Of a stretch of 64,000 nucleotides of DNA, positions 27,283-35,851 are shown one piece after another. Where the stretch lies: contig NZ_CP121682.1 of assembly GCF_029760955.1 (NCBI RefSeq), positions 6,014,001-6,078,000 on the forward strand, read 5' to 3'. Under the pieces are notes generated by a model. It worked only from the letters and a program-made list of their open reading frames with translations, was not told where the DNA came from and ran no database searches. Made by a program: the position numbers and the translations under genes. The first letter of the stretch is position 1. Every line of letters starts with the position of its first letter. This DNA comes from Streptomyces cathayae. Lineage in GTDB: Bacteria > Actinomycetota > Actinomycetes > Streptomycetales > Streptomycetaceae.

Positions 27283-28089
27283 ATGACCGGGCAGCAGCCC
27301 CCCGTCGAGATCGACACGAGCAAGCCGCACACCGCGCGGATGTACGACTGGTACCTCGGCGGGAAGGACAACTACCCGGTCGACGAGGCCATGGGCCGGC
27401 AGATGCTCGCCCTCGACCCGAGAGTGCCGGTGATGGCCCGGGTGAACCGCGCCTTCATGCAGCGCGCCACGCGCTGGCTGGCCGGCCAGGGCATACGCCA
27501 GTTCCTCGACATCGGCACCGGCATCCCCACCGAGCCCAACCTCCACCAGGTCGCCCAGGAGATCGCACCCGACGCGCGCGTCGTCTACTGCGACAACGAC
27601 CCGATCGTGCTGGCCCACGCCGGGGCGCTGCTGCGCGGCACCGACGAGGGGGTGACCGAGTACATCCAGGCCGACGTGCGCGAGCCGGAAGCCATCCTGG
27701 AGGGCGCGCGGAAGATCCTCGACTTCGACCAGCCGGTCGCGCTCTCCCTCATCGCGCTGCTGCACTTCGTCTCCGACGAGGACGGCGCCCACGAGCTGGT
27801 CGGCAGGCTGCTCGCCGAACTGCCCTCCGGCAGCCACCTGGTGATCTCCCACGCGACCTCCGACTTCACCCCCGAGGAATCGAAGGCGGCCACCGAGAAG
27901 CTCAAGGCCGCGGGCGTCACCCTGGCCCTGCGCTCCCGCGAGGAGTTCACCCGCTTCTTCGACGGCCTCGAACCGGTCGAACCCGGTGTCCAGGTGCCCC
28001 ACCTGTGGCACCCCGAGCTGGGCGAGCCCGTACCCGGCCAGGACGACGGGGTGATCCCGGGGTACGGGGCGGTGGGGCGCAAGGCGTAG
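27283..28089 (+). CDS. SAM-dependent methyltransferase, DUF574 family
   Basis: A 268-residue protein of the Streptomyces-expanded DUF574 (Methyltransf_19) family. The N-terminal signature is HTARMYDWYLGGKDNYPVD, motif I is FLDIGTGIPTEPN, and VYCDNDPIVLAHA follows. The C-terminal PHLWHP is typical. Substrates are unknown; genes of this family often sit beside DUF397 and DUF5753 genes, as here. The ATG at 27283 is chosen over an upstream in-frame start because the family N-terminus begins shortly after it. Confidence 0.85.
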   Translation: MTGQQPPVEIDTSKPHTARMYDWYLGGKDNYPVDEAMGRQMLALDPRVPVMARVNRAFMQRATRWLAGQGIRQFLDIGTGIPTEPNLHQVAQEIAPDARVVYCDNDPIVLAHAGALLRGTDEGVTEYIQADVREPEAILEGARKILDFDQPVALSLIALLHFVSDEDGAHELVGRLLAELPSGSHLVISHATSDFTPEESKAATEKLKAAGVTLALRSREEFTRFFDGLEPVEPGVQVPHLWHPELGEPVPGQDDGVIPGYGAVGRKA

Positions 28090-28181
28090 GCCGTGGCCCG
28101 CGGGGCGCAGCTCGTGCGGGCCGACGGGTCACGGGGCGCCGGTCGGCCGGTCGGCCGGCCGGGGCGGTCCCCGTCGGCGTG

Positions 28182-29678
28182 TCATGCCCTCATCGGGCGG
28201 TCGTACGGGCCGATGGGAGCCGGGAGACGGGTGGTGCCGTCGGTCAGACGACGGTCGACGGCCGCCGCCACCGCCCGGCCCTCGGCGATCGCCCACACGA
28301 TCAGCGACTGCCCCCGGGCGGCGTCCCCCGCCGCGAACACGCCCGGCACATTCGTGGCGAAACCGGCGTCGCGCGCGATGGTGCCGCGCGGCTCCAGCTC
28401 CAGACCGAGCCCGCTCACGAGCCCGTCCGCCCGGTCCGGTCCGAGGAAACCGAGCGCGAGGAGGACCAGGCCGGCCGGGAGAACGCGTTCGGTGCCCGGT
28501 ACGGGGCGGCGCTCCGCGTCCACCTCGACCAGGTGCACCGCCCGGACCCGCCCGGCCGCGTCGCCGGTGAGACGGAGCGCGGACGCCGCGAACAGCCGCG
28601 CGTCCGAATCCTCGGCGGCCGCGGGTGCCGTCCGCAGGGCGCGGGCCTCCTCGTGCGCGGGGAACAGCCGGTAGAGCTTCGGGTACGTCGGCCAGGGCTC
28701 GGTCTCCTCGTCGCGAACGGTGCCCGGCCGCTCGTAGATGTCCAGCTGGGTCACGGACGCCGCTCCCTCCCGCACGGCCGTGCCCAGGCAGTCGGCGCCC
28801 GTGTCGCCGCCCCCGACGATGACGACATCCCTGCCCGCGGCGGACAGCGGGGACGTCACCAGGTCCCCCGCACAGACCCGGTTGGCGAGCGGCAGGTATT
28901 CCATGGCCTGGTGAACGCCGGTCAGTTCCCGTCCCGGTACGGCCAGTTCACGCCACACGGTCGCCCCGGTGGCGATCACCACGGCGTCGTGACGCGCCCG
29001 CAGCTCGGCGGCGCCGACATCGCGTCCGACCGTCGTGGACGTACGGAACAGCGTCCCCTCGGCCCGCATCTGCTCGATGCGGCGCTCCAGATGACGCTTC
29101 TCCATCTTGAACTCGGGGATGCCGTACCGCATCAGCCCGCCGAGCCGGTCGTCCCGCTCGTACACGGTGACCGTGTGACCGGCCCGGGTCAGCTGCTGGG
29201 CCGCGGCCAGACCGGCGGGACCCGAGCCGACCACCGCCACCGTCCGGCCGGAGAGCCGGTCCGGCGGGACCGGTACGGCGAAGCCCTCCGCCCAGGCGCG
29301 GTCGGCGATGGCGCACTCGACGTCCTTGATGGTGACGGCGGGCTGGTTGATGGCCAGCACACAGCCCGCCTCGCAGGGCGCCGGGCAGAGCCTGCCGGTG
29401 AACTCGGGGAAGTTGTTCGTGGCGTGCAGCCGCTCCGCCGCGGCCCGCCAGTCCTCGCGCGAGACCAGGTCGTTCCAGTCGGGGATCAGATTGCCCAGCG
29501 GGCACGCCTCGTGGCAGAAGGGGACACCGCAGTCCATGCAGCGGTCGGCCTGCTCGCTGACGAGGGGCAGCAGCGCACCGGGGACGTACACCTCGTCCCA
29601 GTCGCGGACCCGCTCCTCGACGGGCCTGCGCGGCCGGTCCCGGCGCGGCGTGGTCAGGAAACCCTTGGGATCGGCCAT
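28182..29678 (-). CDS. gltD: Glutamate synthase small subunit-like oxidoreductase (orphan GltD)
   Basis: A 498-residue NADPH-dependent flavoprotein. The N-terminal 4Fe-4S ligands are in CMDCGVPFCHEACPLGN (about 47-63) and CPAPCEAGC (about 98-106). The FAD-binding GxGxxG is VVGSGPAGLAAA at about 149, and the NADPH-binding one is IVGGGDTGADCLG at about 290. Length and order match GltD. The large subunit gene gltB is not adjacent on either side in this window, so this copy may serve another partner or work alone as an electron-transfer subunit. Confidence 0.88.
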   Translation of the reverse strand: MADPKGFLTTPRRDRPRRPVEERVRDWDEVYVPGALLPLVSEQADRCMDCGVPFCHEACPLGNLIPDWNDLVSREDWRAAAERLHATNNFPEFTGRLCPAPCEAGCVLAINQPAVTIKDVECAIADRAWAEGFAVPVPPDRLSGRTVAVVGSGPAGLAAAQQLTRAGHTVTVYERDDRLGGLMRYGIPEFKMEKRHLERRIEQMRAEGTLFRTSTTVGRDVGAAELRARHDAVVIATGATVWRELAVPGRELTGVHQAMEYLPLANRVCAGDLVTSPLSAAGRDVVIVGGGDTGADCLGTAVREGAASVTQLDIYERPGTVRDEETEPWPTYPKLYRLFPAHEEARALRTAPAAAEDSDARLFAASALRLTGDAAGRVRAVHLVEVDAERRPVPGTERVLPAGLVLLALGFLGPDRADGLVSGLGLELEPRGTIARDAGFATNVPGVFAAGDAARGQSLIVWAIAEGRAVAAAVDRRLTDGTTRLPAPIGPYDRPMRA

Positions 29679-29846
29679 GGCCGTCTTCCTTGCGTACGCG
29701 GTGACGGGCCAGGCGTCGTAGGGCGGCGCTCCTCAGCGGTGGGGCGGCACCTCTCGGGTGCGCTCTCCCCGGCGCTCTGCTCCTTGGCCACGATACGGCT
29801 GCTCCAGCGCGCCCGCAGGACCGCGGACAGCGATTTTTCGCCTCCG

Positions 29847-30344
29847 TCAGGCGAGGGCCAGCACGTAGGACAGTGCGGCCCCCGCCGAGGCGACCGTGCG
29901 CACGTGGTTCCACAGCGTCCACTCGCGCACATAGGCGGTCCAGTACGCGGAGGCCTCGGCGGTGTCCGGGGCGAGCCCGGCCAGCACGTCGTTGCGCGGC
30001 ACGTTCGCGGCCACGGTGACCCCGAACCCGCCGAACAGATACAGCGCGCTGCCGACCAGCAGCCGGACCGCGCCCTCGTCCGGCCACCGCACCGACGTCA
30101 CCACGGCGATCGCCGCGCACAGCAGCGCCGAGCCGAGGAACACCAGCATGAAGGGTGCCCGCACCGCGGCCACGTTGACCGACTGCATCGCGGCCACGCC
30201 CCGCGCGGGCGGCAACGACGCGAGCCCTCTCATCACGAACGTCGAGAAGGCGCAGAAGACCCCCGCCACCAGCCCGGTCCCGAGCACCCCCAGCACCGTC
30301 AGCACGGTCAGTACCGTCAGTACGGAGGATGGTTCCTCGATCAC
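29847..30344 (-). CDS. DUF1772 (anthrone-oxygenase-like) membrane protein
   Basis: A 165-residue protein with four hydrophobic segments. The DUF1772 features are present: an early FSTFVMRGL segment, and NVPRNDVLA, then WTAYVREWTLWNHVR with its conserved Trp and His near the C-terminus. The N-terminus contains a VLTVLTVLTVLGVL repeat encoded by near-identical nonanucleotides. The GTG at 30344 has CAGGAG 8 nt upstream. Homologues include anthrone oxygenases, but in Streptomyces the reaction is unknown. Confidence 0.75.
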   Translation of the reverse strand: MIEEPSSVLTVLTVLTVLGVLGTGLVAGVFCAFSTFVMRGLASLPPARGVAAMQSVNVAAVRAPFMLVFLGSALLCAAIAVVTSVRWPDEGAVRLLVGSALYLFGGFGVTVAANVPRNDVLAGLAPDTAEASAYWTAYVREWTLWNHVRTVASAGAALSYVLALA

Positions 30345-30534
30345 GTCGTCGACTCCTGCCCGTCCGCCGGCCGGGACCCTTCCCCGCCGTCCACCGTCAC
30401 CACCAGTGAAACCGGACACGGGCCCGGCGCCCATGGCCGAGCGTCGCGGCACCATACGCGGACGTCCAGCGCGCCTTTGGCGAAGGACCCGGGGCAGGAG
30501 GCGCCGCCGGCGGCGGACGGCGCATCATGGCCGT

Positions 30535-31167
30535 GTGCGATTCGAAGCGATCACCTGGGACCGGCTCGGCGACCTCCTCGCCGAGCGCCTGACGACGCTG
30601 CGGACGACCGACGGCAGCCCCTGGCCACGCGTCGCCCTCGACGGCGCCCCGGCCGGCCGTCCCGGAGATCTCGCCGAGCGCGTCGCCGCGTCCCTGCGGG
30701 TCCGCGGACGTCCCTCCCGCGTCGTGAGCGCGGACGGCTTCCTGCGTCCCGCCTCGGTCCGGCTGGAGTACGGCCGTCAGGACCCGGAGTCCTACTACGA
30801 CGGCTGGTACGACACCGGCGCCCTCCGGCGTGAGGTCTTCGGCCCCCTCGAACCGGGCGGGAGCGGACGGGTCCTGCCCGACCTGTGGGACCCGGCCACC
30901 GACCGCGCCACCCGCAGCCCCCGGGTCCCGCTGCCGCCCGGCGGCGTACTGCTGCTGCACGGCCCGCTCCTCCTGCGGCACTGGTTCCCCTTCGACCTGA
31001 GCGTCCACGTCTCGCTCTCCCCGGGCGCCCTGCGCCGCCGCACCCCCGCGTCCGGGCACTGGACCCTGCCCGCCTTCGAGCGCTACGAGCGGGAGACCGA
31101 CCCGGCCGGCACCGCCGACGTCCTGGTGCGCGCCGACGACCCCCGCCACCCGGCCTGGCACGGTTGA
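30535..31167 (+). CDS. Uridine-kinase-like protein with degenerate P-loop
   Basis: A 210-residue protein of the nucleoside-kinase fold. The expected Walker A position reads DGAPAGRPGDLAERV, which lacks the GK[ST] needed for ordinary ATP binding. Downstream features of the family remain: VSADGFLRPASVRLEYGR, DPESYYDGWYDTGALRREV, and a C-terminal DVLVRADDPRHP. I recall this form as common in Streptomyces, so the change is old and not a local mutation. The GTG at 30535 is the only start that fits the beginning of the fold. Confidence 0.72.
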   Translation: MRFEAITWDRLGDLLAERLTTLRTTDGSPWPRVALDGAPAGRPGDLAERVAASLRVRGRPSRVVSADGFLRPASVRLEYGRQDPESYYDGWYDTGALRREVFGPLEPGGSGRVLPDLWDPATDRATRSPRVPLPPGGVLLLHGPLLLRHWFPFDLSVHVSLSPGALRRRTPASGHWTLPAFERYERETDPAGTADVLVRADDPRHPAWHG

Positions 31168-31301
31168 GACGTGGCAGCAGCCGAGACGTCGCGGGGCAGG
31201 GCGGAAGTGCGGGGCCCGGGTGGTGCGGCGGACAATGGAGAGCGCCGGTACTCGCGGTGCGCCCCGTGCCGCGCCGGCCGTCCGGTATCGGGAGGCACCT
31301 C

Positions 31302-31730
31302 ATGACCACCGCCGGAGACATCATGCACCGCGGCGCCCAGTGGATCCCCGCCCACGAGACACTCGACCGCGCAGCGCAGCTGATGCGCGACCTGAACGTC
31401 GGCGCGCTGCCCATCAGCGACGAGAACGAGCGGCTCTGCGGCATACTCACCGACCGCGACATCGTCGTCGGCTGCGTCGCCATGGGCCACGACCCGGCCA
31501 AGACCACCGCGGGAGAGATGGCCAAGGGGACACCGCGCTGGATCGAGGCGGACGCCGACGTCAGCGAGGTCCTCCAGGAGATGGAGACGCACCGGATCCG
31601 CCGGCTCCCCGTCATCGACGACAAGCGACTGGTCGGCATGATCAGCGAAGCCGATCTCGCCCGGCACCTGACGGACGACCAACTCGCCACCTGGGCCGAG
31701 AACGTCTACGCCAGGACCGCGACCGGCTGA
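31302..31730 (+). CDS. Two-CBS-domain protein
   Basis: A 142-residue protein consisting of a CBS pair (Bateman module): residues about 5-60 (TLDRAAQLMRDLNVGALPIS, LCGILTDRDIV) and about 75-128 (EVLQEMETHRIRRLPVID, LVGMISEADLARHL). Such modules bind adenosine nucleotides and act as energy sensors. The ATG at 31302 has GGGAGG upstream. The effector target is unknown. Confidence 0.88.
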   Translation: MTTAGDIMHRGAQWIPAHETLDRAAQLMRDLNVGALPISDENERLCGILTDRDIVVGCVAMGHDPAKTTAGEMAKGTPRWIEADADVSEVLQEMETHRIRRLPVIDDKRLVGMISEADLARHLTDDQLATWAENVYARTATG

Positions 31731-31872
31731 CCCCGTCCCCACCCCGCCCTCGTCCTCCCGTCCCTTGCCCCGCCGCCCCGTCCACCTGGTCCCCGGCTGT
31801 GGACACGAACGGGCCGGAGCGTCACCCGTGCCGGACGAGCCGGACAAGCCGGGTGACCGGGGTGATCGCTGC

Positions 31873-32666
31873 ATGGTGCGAACCGACGGGTACCCGCTCG
31901 ATCACCGGGAGGACGAGGCGGCGGAGCGCCTCGAGGCCTTCGCCGATCTGTTCGATCCCACCAGGTTCCGGCATCTCGAAGCGGTCGGCGTCGGGCCCGG
32001 CCGGCGCTGCCGGGAGGTCGGCGCCGACGGTGTCTCCGTGGTGTCCTGGCTCGCCAGGAAGGTCGGACCGACCGGACGGGTGCCGGTCACCGGCACCGAC
32101 ACCGGCCGGCTCGCCCCGGTCGCCCGCCCGCCGGTGGAGGTACGCGTCCACGACATCGGCGCGGAGGAGCCGCCGACGGGCGGTTTCGACCTGGTGCACG
32201 TCCGCTTCCCGCTCATCGGCGTGGCGCATCGCGAGCGTGCGGTGTGCTCGACGGCCGGGGCCCTGCGTCCCGCGGGCGTCTGCTGGCCGAGGACGCCGAC
32301 CCCGCCCTGCAGCCCCTGGCCCGCCCGGACGAGTACGGTCCCGAACAGCGGCTCGCGAACCGGATCCGGCAGGGCCTGCGCAAGCTTCTCGGCGACCGGG
32401 GGACCGACCTCGCCCGTGGCCGCGGACTCCCGCGCCTGCTGCGGGAGTCCGGACTGACCGAGGTGCGGGCCGATGCGTACTTCCCGGTCGCGGCACCGGC
32501 CTGTGAGGCGTTGGAGTCCGCCACCGTCCGCCTCGTCCGCGACCGGCTCGTCACCGCGGACATCGCCACGGCCCGGGACATCGACCGCCACCTCGCCCAC
32601 GTCGCCTCCGGCACCCTGGACCTGGCGACGGCCCCGATGATCCCGGCCCGGGGACGCGAGGCGTAG
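31873..32666 (+). pseudogene. SAM-dependent methyltransferase, frameshifted and degenerate
   Basis: The first frame (31873 to about 32270) gives LEAFADLFDPTRF, then VGVGPGRRCREVGADGVSVVSWLA and FDLVHVRFPLIGV, which resemble a ubiE-like methyltransferase. At about 32271-32275 one base is missing from the post-motif ALRPGGRLLAE, and the protein continues in another frame as RLLAEDADPALQ through to 32666. Motif I is already eroded (EVGADG in place of EVGAGxG), which supports real decay more than a sequencing error. Start 31873 is the best ATG. Confidence 0.72.
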
Positions 32667-32692
32667 GACCGGGGCCGCCGGGCTCCGGACGA

Positions 32693-33697
32693 TCACCCGG
32701 CCGCGTGCCGGCCGGACGGCCGGGGGCGTCCCACGGGTGAGGGTGGGCGGCCGCCCACCTGCCGCACCGCCAGCGCACCCGCCCTGCATCCCTCCGCCAC
32801 CGCGCGTTCCGGACCGGCGCCCGCCATGAGGGCGGTGAGGAACGCGCCGGTGAAGGCGTCACCGGCGCCCGTGCTGTCCCGGGGCGTCGTGGCCACGGCG
32901 GATACACGGGCACACACCCGGCCGGACCGGGCCAGCAGCGCACCCTCGGCGCCCTGCTTGGCCACGACCAGGGGAAACCGCCGGCTCAGCCGGGCCGCCG
33001 CGTCCGCCGTCTCGGACGCCCCGGCGAGCAGACACGCCTCGTCACGGCTCGGCAGCAGGACGTCCACCCCCTCGACCAGGGCCAGGAAACGCTCCCTGCC
33101 CAGCTCCGTGAGGAAACCGGCCGAGGCCGGATCCAGGCTCACCGGCACTCCCCGGGCGCGTGCCGCCTTCACGGCCACCGCCACGAACGCCCTGCTCGGT
33201 TCGGCGAACAGCAGATACCCCGACAGATGCAGCCGGGCCACCCCGTCCAGCAACCCGTCCGACCAGTCACCGGGTTCGAGCCGCAGCGAGGCGCCGCTGT
33301 CGGTCAGGAAGGTCCGCTCGGCCGCGGCGCCTTCGTCGACCAGGCAGATCACCGTCCCGGTCGGCGCCCGGGGGTCGACCACCAGCGAGGGGCGTACCCC
33401 GCGGGCGATCAGCTCCCGGGTGTGCCACGTCGCCGAGTCCTCGCCCACCCGTCCGAGCAGCCGCACCTCCGTGTCGCCCCAACACGCCGCCCAGCAGGCC
33501 ACATTGGCCCCCGCGCCGCCGGGAACCGTCCGTATCGCCGCCGCCGTGTCCGTACCGGGGGCGAGCGGCCCCCGGTGCCGGGCCACCACGTCGGTGATGA
33601 CGTCACCGACGACCAGCAGCGCGCCGGAACGCCCGTCGGCCGGTCCCGCCGTGCGGCCCGCGGCACCGGTGCCGACGCCCGGCCGGGGCTCCGTCAC
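32693..33697 (-). CDS. psuK: PfkB-family kinase, probable pseudouridine kinase
   Basis: A 334-residue ribokinase-family enzyme. The N-terminal PfkB signature is PGGAGANVACWAA at about residue 56, and the C-terminal ATP/anion-hole signature is DSTGAGDAFTGAFL with the catalytic Asp. The GTG at 33697 overlaps the psuG stop (GTGA), and the psuG-psuK pair defines pseudouridine salvage: PsuK makes pseudouridine 5'-phosphate and PsuG splits it to uracil and ribose 5-phosphate. The kinase substrate is inferred from that partnership. Pro/Arg-rich tail. Confidence 0.78.
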   Translation of the reverse strand: MTEPRPGVGTGAAGRTAGPADGRSGALLVVGDVITDVVARHRGPLAPGTDTAAAIRTVPGGAGANVACWAACWGDTEVRLLGRVGEDSATWHTRELIARGVRPSLVVDPRAPTGTVICLVDEGAAAERTFLTDSGASLRLEPGDWSDGLLDGVARLHLSGYLLFAEPSRAFVAVAVKAARARGVPVSLDPASAGFLTELGRERFLALVEGVDVLLPSRDEACLLAGASETADAAARLSRRFPLVVAKQGAEGALLARSGRVCARVSAVATTPRDSTGAGDAFTGAFLTALMAGAGPERAVAEGCRAGALAVRQVGGRPPSPVGRPRPSGRHAAG

Positions 33698-34602
33698 GCC
33701 CCGGTCCAGGCCGCCGCGACGCGTGCCGCCAGTCGTACGTTGCCCCGGACCGCCGCGAGGTTGGCGGCGAGGGAGGCGCCGTCGGTGCGGCGCACCACGT
33801 GGTCGAGCAGGAAGGGGGTGACGGCCTGACCGGTGACGCCCTCCGCCTCGCACGCGCGCAGCGCCTCGTCCAGCACACGCGCGTGCAGCCCGGGATCCAA
33901 CTGCTCCTCCTCGGGCACCGGGTTGGCCACGATCAGGGCCGACCCGGGCCCGCCGAGCGCGTCCTGCGCCCGCATGACCCCGGCCACCTGCTCCGGGGTG
34001 TCCAGCCGCCAGTCCACGGGGTGTCCCGAGTCCGACAGGTAGAAGCCGGGGAAGCGGTCCGTGCCGTACCCGGCGACCGCGACCCCCAGGGTCTCCAGCC
34101 GCTGCAGCGTCGCCGGTACGTCCAGGATCGACTTCACCCCCGCGCACACCACGGTGATCCGGGTCCGCGCGAGGAGCCCCAGGTCGGCCGACTCGTCCTG
34201 CGTCACGGTCCACTCGCGGTGCACCCCGCCGAGCCCACCGGTCGCGAAGACCCGTACGCCCGCCAGCGCCGCGAGCAGGGCGGTGGCCGACACCGTGGTG
34301 GCGCCGCTCGCCCCGGAGGCCACCGCGAGCGGCAGATCACGATGGCCGAGCTTGCGGAAGCCGTCCTCCTGGGCGACCCGCTCCAGCTGTTCCCTGTCCA
34401 GGCCGATCCGGGGCCGCCCGTCCAGCACCGCGATCGTGGCGGGTACGGCACCCTCCTGCCGCACCGCCGCCTCCAGCTCCGCCGCCACCCGGAGGTTGCG
34501 CGGCCGGGGCAGCCCGTGCGCGATGATCGTGGACTCCAGGGCCACCACCGGCCGACGCGCGGCGATGGCCTCCCGTACCTCTTCGGACACCGTCAGGGTC
34601 AC
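33694..34602 (-). CDS. psuG: Pseudouridine-5'-phosphate glycosidase
   Basis: A 302-residue PsuG. The family blocks are complete: VALESTIIAHGLPRPRN near the N-terminus (with the catalytic-region Glu), VFATGGLGGVHR in the middle, VCAGVKSILDVPATLQRLET, and ANPVPEEEQL. The enzyme cleaves the C-C glycosidic bond of pseudouridine 5'-phosphate with a catalytic Lys and Mn2+. The GTG at 34602 has GGGAGA about 7 nt upstream. It is the first gene of a two-gene operon with the PfkB kinase and is divergent from the VOC gene. Confidence 0.92.
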   Translation of the reverse strand: MTLTVSEEVREAIAARRPVVALESTIIAHGLPRPRNLRVAAELEAAVRQEGAVPATIAVLDGRPRIGLDREQLERVAQEDGFRKLGHRDLPLAVASGASGATTVSATALLAALAGVRVFATGGLGGVHREWTVTQDESADLGLLARTRITVVCAGVKSILDVPATLQRLETLGVAVAGYGTDRFPGFYLSDSGHPVDWRLDTPEQVAGVMRAQDALGGPGSALIVANPVPEEEQLDPGLHARVLDEALRACEAEGVTGQAVTPFLLDHVVRRTDGASLAANLAAVRGNVRLAARVAAAWTGA

Positions 34603-34702
34603 GCGCCGTCTCCCGTCTGTCGCTCCTCCCTCATCCCTGGCGGGACGGACGCCGGGACAAACCTCTTGCGCCCCGTCATGGACATCACGGAGCCTGGGAA
34701 CC

Positions 34703-35131
34703 ATGACGGACAGCACGGCACGTCTCGACCACGTCGTCCTCTGGGTGCGCGACCCGATCGCCGCCGCCGGCTTCTACGAGGAGGCGGTCGGCCTGGCACC
34801 GGTCAGGGTCACCGACTTCGCCGCGGGCGAGGCGCCCTTCCCCTCGGTACGGGTCAACGAGGAGACCCTCCTCGACCTCATGCCCCTCACCATGGCGGAA
34901 CGGATGACGATGCTCCCCGGCGCGGCCGACAGCTCCGGCCACCCCGTCAACCACGTCTGTCTGTCCCTGCCCGCCGACGGCTTCGAGGCACTGCGCGGCC
35001 GCCTCGAGGAACGCTCCGTACCGGTGACGGACTTCTCGCACGACTCCTTCGGGGCGCGCGGCCCGGCCAGGCGCAGCTTCTACTTCCGCGACCCCGACGG
35101 CAACGTGCTCGAAGCGCGACACTATGACTGA
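34703..35131 (+). CDS. VOC-fold (glyoxalase/dioxygenase-like) protein
   Basis: A 142-residue vicinal-oxygen-chelate protein. The first half begins RLDHVVLWVRDPIAAAGFYE (metal-ligand His at the expected place) and the second half ends SFYFRDPDGNVLEARHY (Glu ligand). PVNHVCLSLP gives the second His. Activity cannot be predicted; glyoxalase, bleomycin-binding or fosfomycin-type functions share this fold. Confidence 0.82.
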   Translation: MTDSTARLDHVVLWVRDPIAAAGFYEEAVGLAPVRVTDFAAGEAPFPSVRVNEETLLDLMPLTMAERMTMLPGAADSSGHPVNHVCLSLPADGFEALRGRLEERSVPVTDFSHDSFGARGPARRSFYFRDPDGNVLEARHYD

Positions 35132-35194
35132 CGCGAACTGACGCGGACTGACACGACTGACGCGGACCGCCCCGACCGGCGCGCCCGCCAGAGG

Positions 35195-35758
35195 TCAGAA
35201 GAGCGGCTCGGGCAGCACACCCTCCAACGCGAGCAGTCGGCGCTTGGTCTCCACCCCGCCGCCGAACCCGCCGATGCCGCCGTCGCTCTCCACCACCCGG
35301 TGGCAGGGCACGACCACCGGCAGCGGATTGGCGCCCATCGCCATGCCGACGGCCTGGGCGCCGCCGGGCCGGCCGGCCCGCCCTGCCAGATCGCCGTACC
35401 CGACGACCGTGCCGTACGGAACCCCGGAGGCCAGTTCCCGCAGCACCTCGCGGTTGAAGCCCGAGTCCCCCGAGACCAGCGACCAGTCCAGCGGCAGGTC
35501 GAAGTCATGGATCTCGCCCGAGAAGTACGCCTCGACCTGGCGTATCGCCTCGGCCAGCAGCGGGGAGTCGGCGTCCTCGGCGGGCTCGGTGCCGAGCCGG
35601 GACGCCAGCCGCTCCAGCGCGGCGTCGCGCACCTCGTCGGTGGCGTGGAACACGACGTTGACCAGGCCCTCACGGGTCGCGGCCAGCAGCAGCGGGCCGA
35701 TGACGGTGCCGACGACCGCCCACACGACCCGCTGCTCGTACTGCCCATGGCTGTCCAT
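35195..35758 (-). CDS. ogt: Methylated-DNA-[protein]-cysteine S-methyltransferase
   Basis: A 187-residue suicide enzyme that removes O6-alkyl groups from guanine. The active-site motif PCHRVV contains the acceptor Cys, the helix-turn-helix arginine-finger region reads VPYGTVVGYGDLA, and the Asn hinge is in MGANPLPVV. The ATG at 35758 lies exactly 7 nt after the -10 of a perfect RecA-NDp-type promoter, so I reject the in-frame TTG at 35788. Expression is therefore predicted to be damage-inducible and leaderless. Confidence 0.92.
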   Translation of the reverse strand: MDSHGQYEQRVVWAVVGTVIGPLLLAATREGLVNVVFHATDEVRDAALERLASRLGTEPAEDADSPLLAEAIRQVEAYFSGEIHDFDLPLDWSLVSGDSGFNREVLRELASGVPYGTVVGYGDLAGRAGRPGGAQAVGMAMGANPLPVVVPCHRVVESDGGIGGFGGGVETKRRLLALEGVLPEPLF

Positions 35759-35765
35759 GCGCCCC

Positions 35766-35788
35766 ACCGTACGACCCGCCACTGACAA
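35766..35788 (-). promoter_or_regulatory. RecA-NDp (PafBC-type) DNA-damage promoter of ogt
   Basis: TTGTCAGTG at 35788-35780, 8 nt, TACGGT at 35771-35766, then 7 nt to the ATG. It is an exact match to TTGTCRGTG-N8-TAnnnT and differs by one base from the uvrB promoter over the 23 nt. Confidence 0.85.
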
Positions 35789-35851
35789 CGCCGGGCGCGA
35801 AGAACCGCGAAGACCCGCGAAGAGCGGCCCCGTGCGGTGGGCCGTCAGCCG

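Noticed and set aside
28140..28175. Short GGTCGGCCG repeats between the DUF574 methyltransferase and gltD as a possible repeat element
   Set aside because: Only two or three imperfect 8-9 nt units occur, which is within what is expected in DNA of this composition; it may act as a weak convergent terminator.
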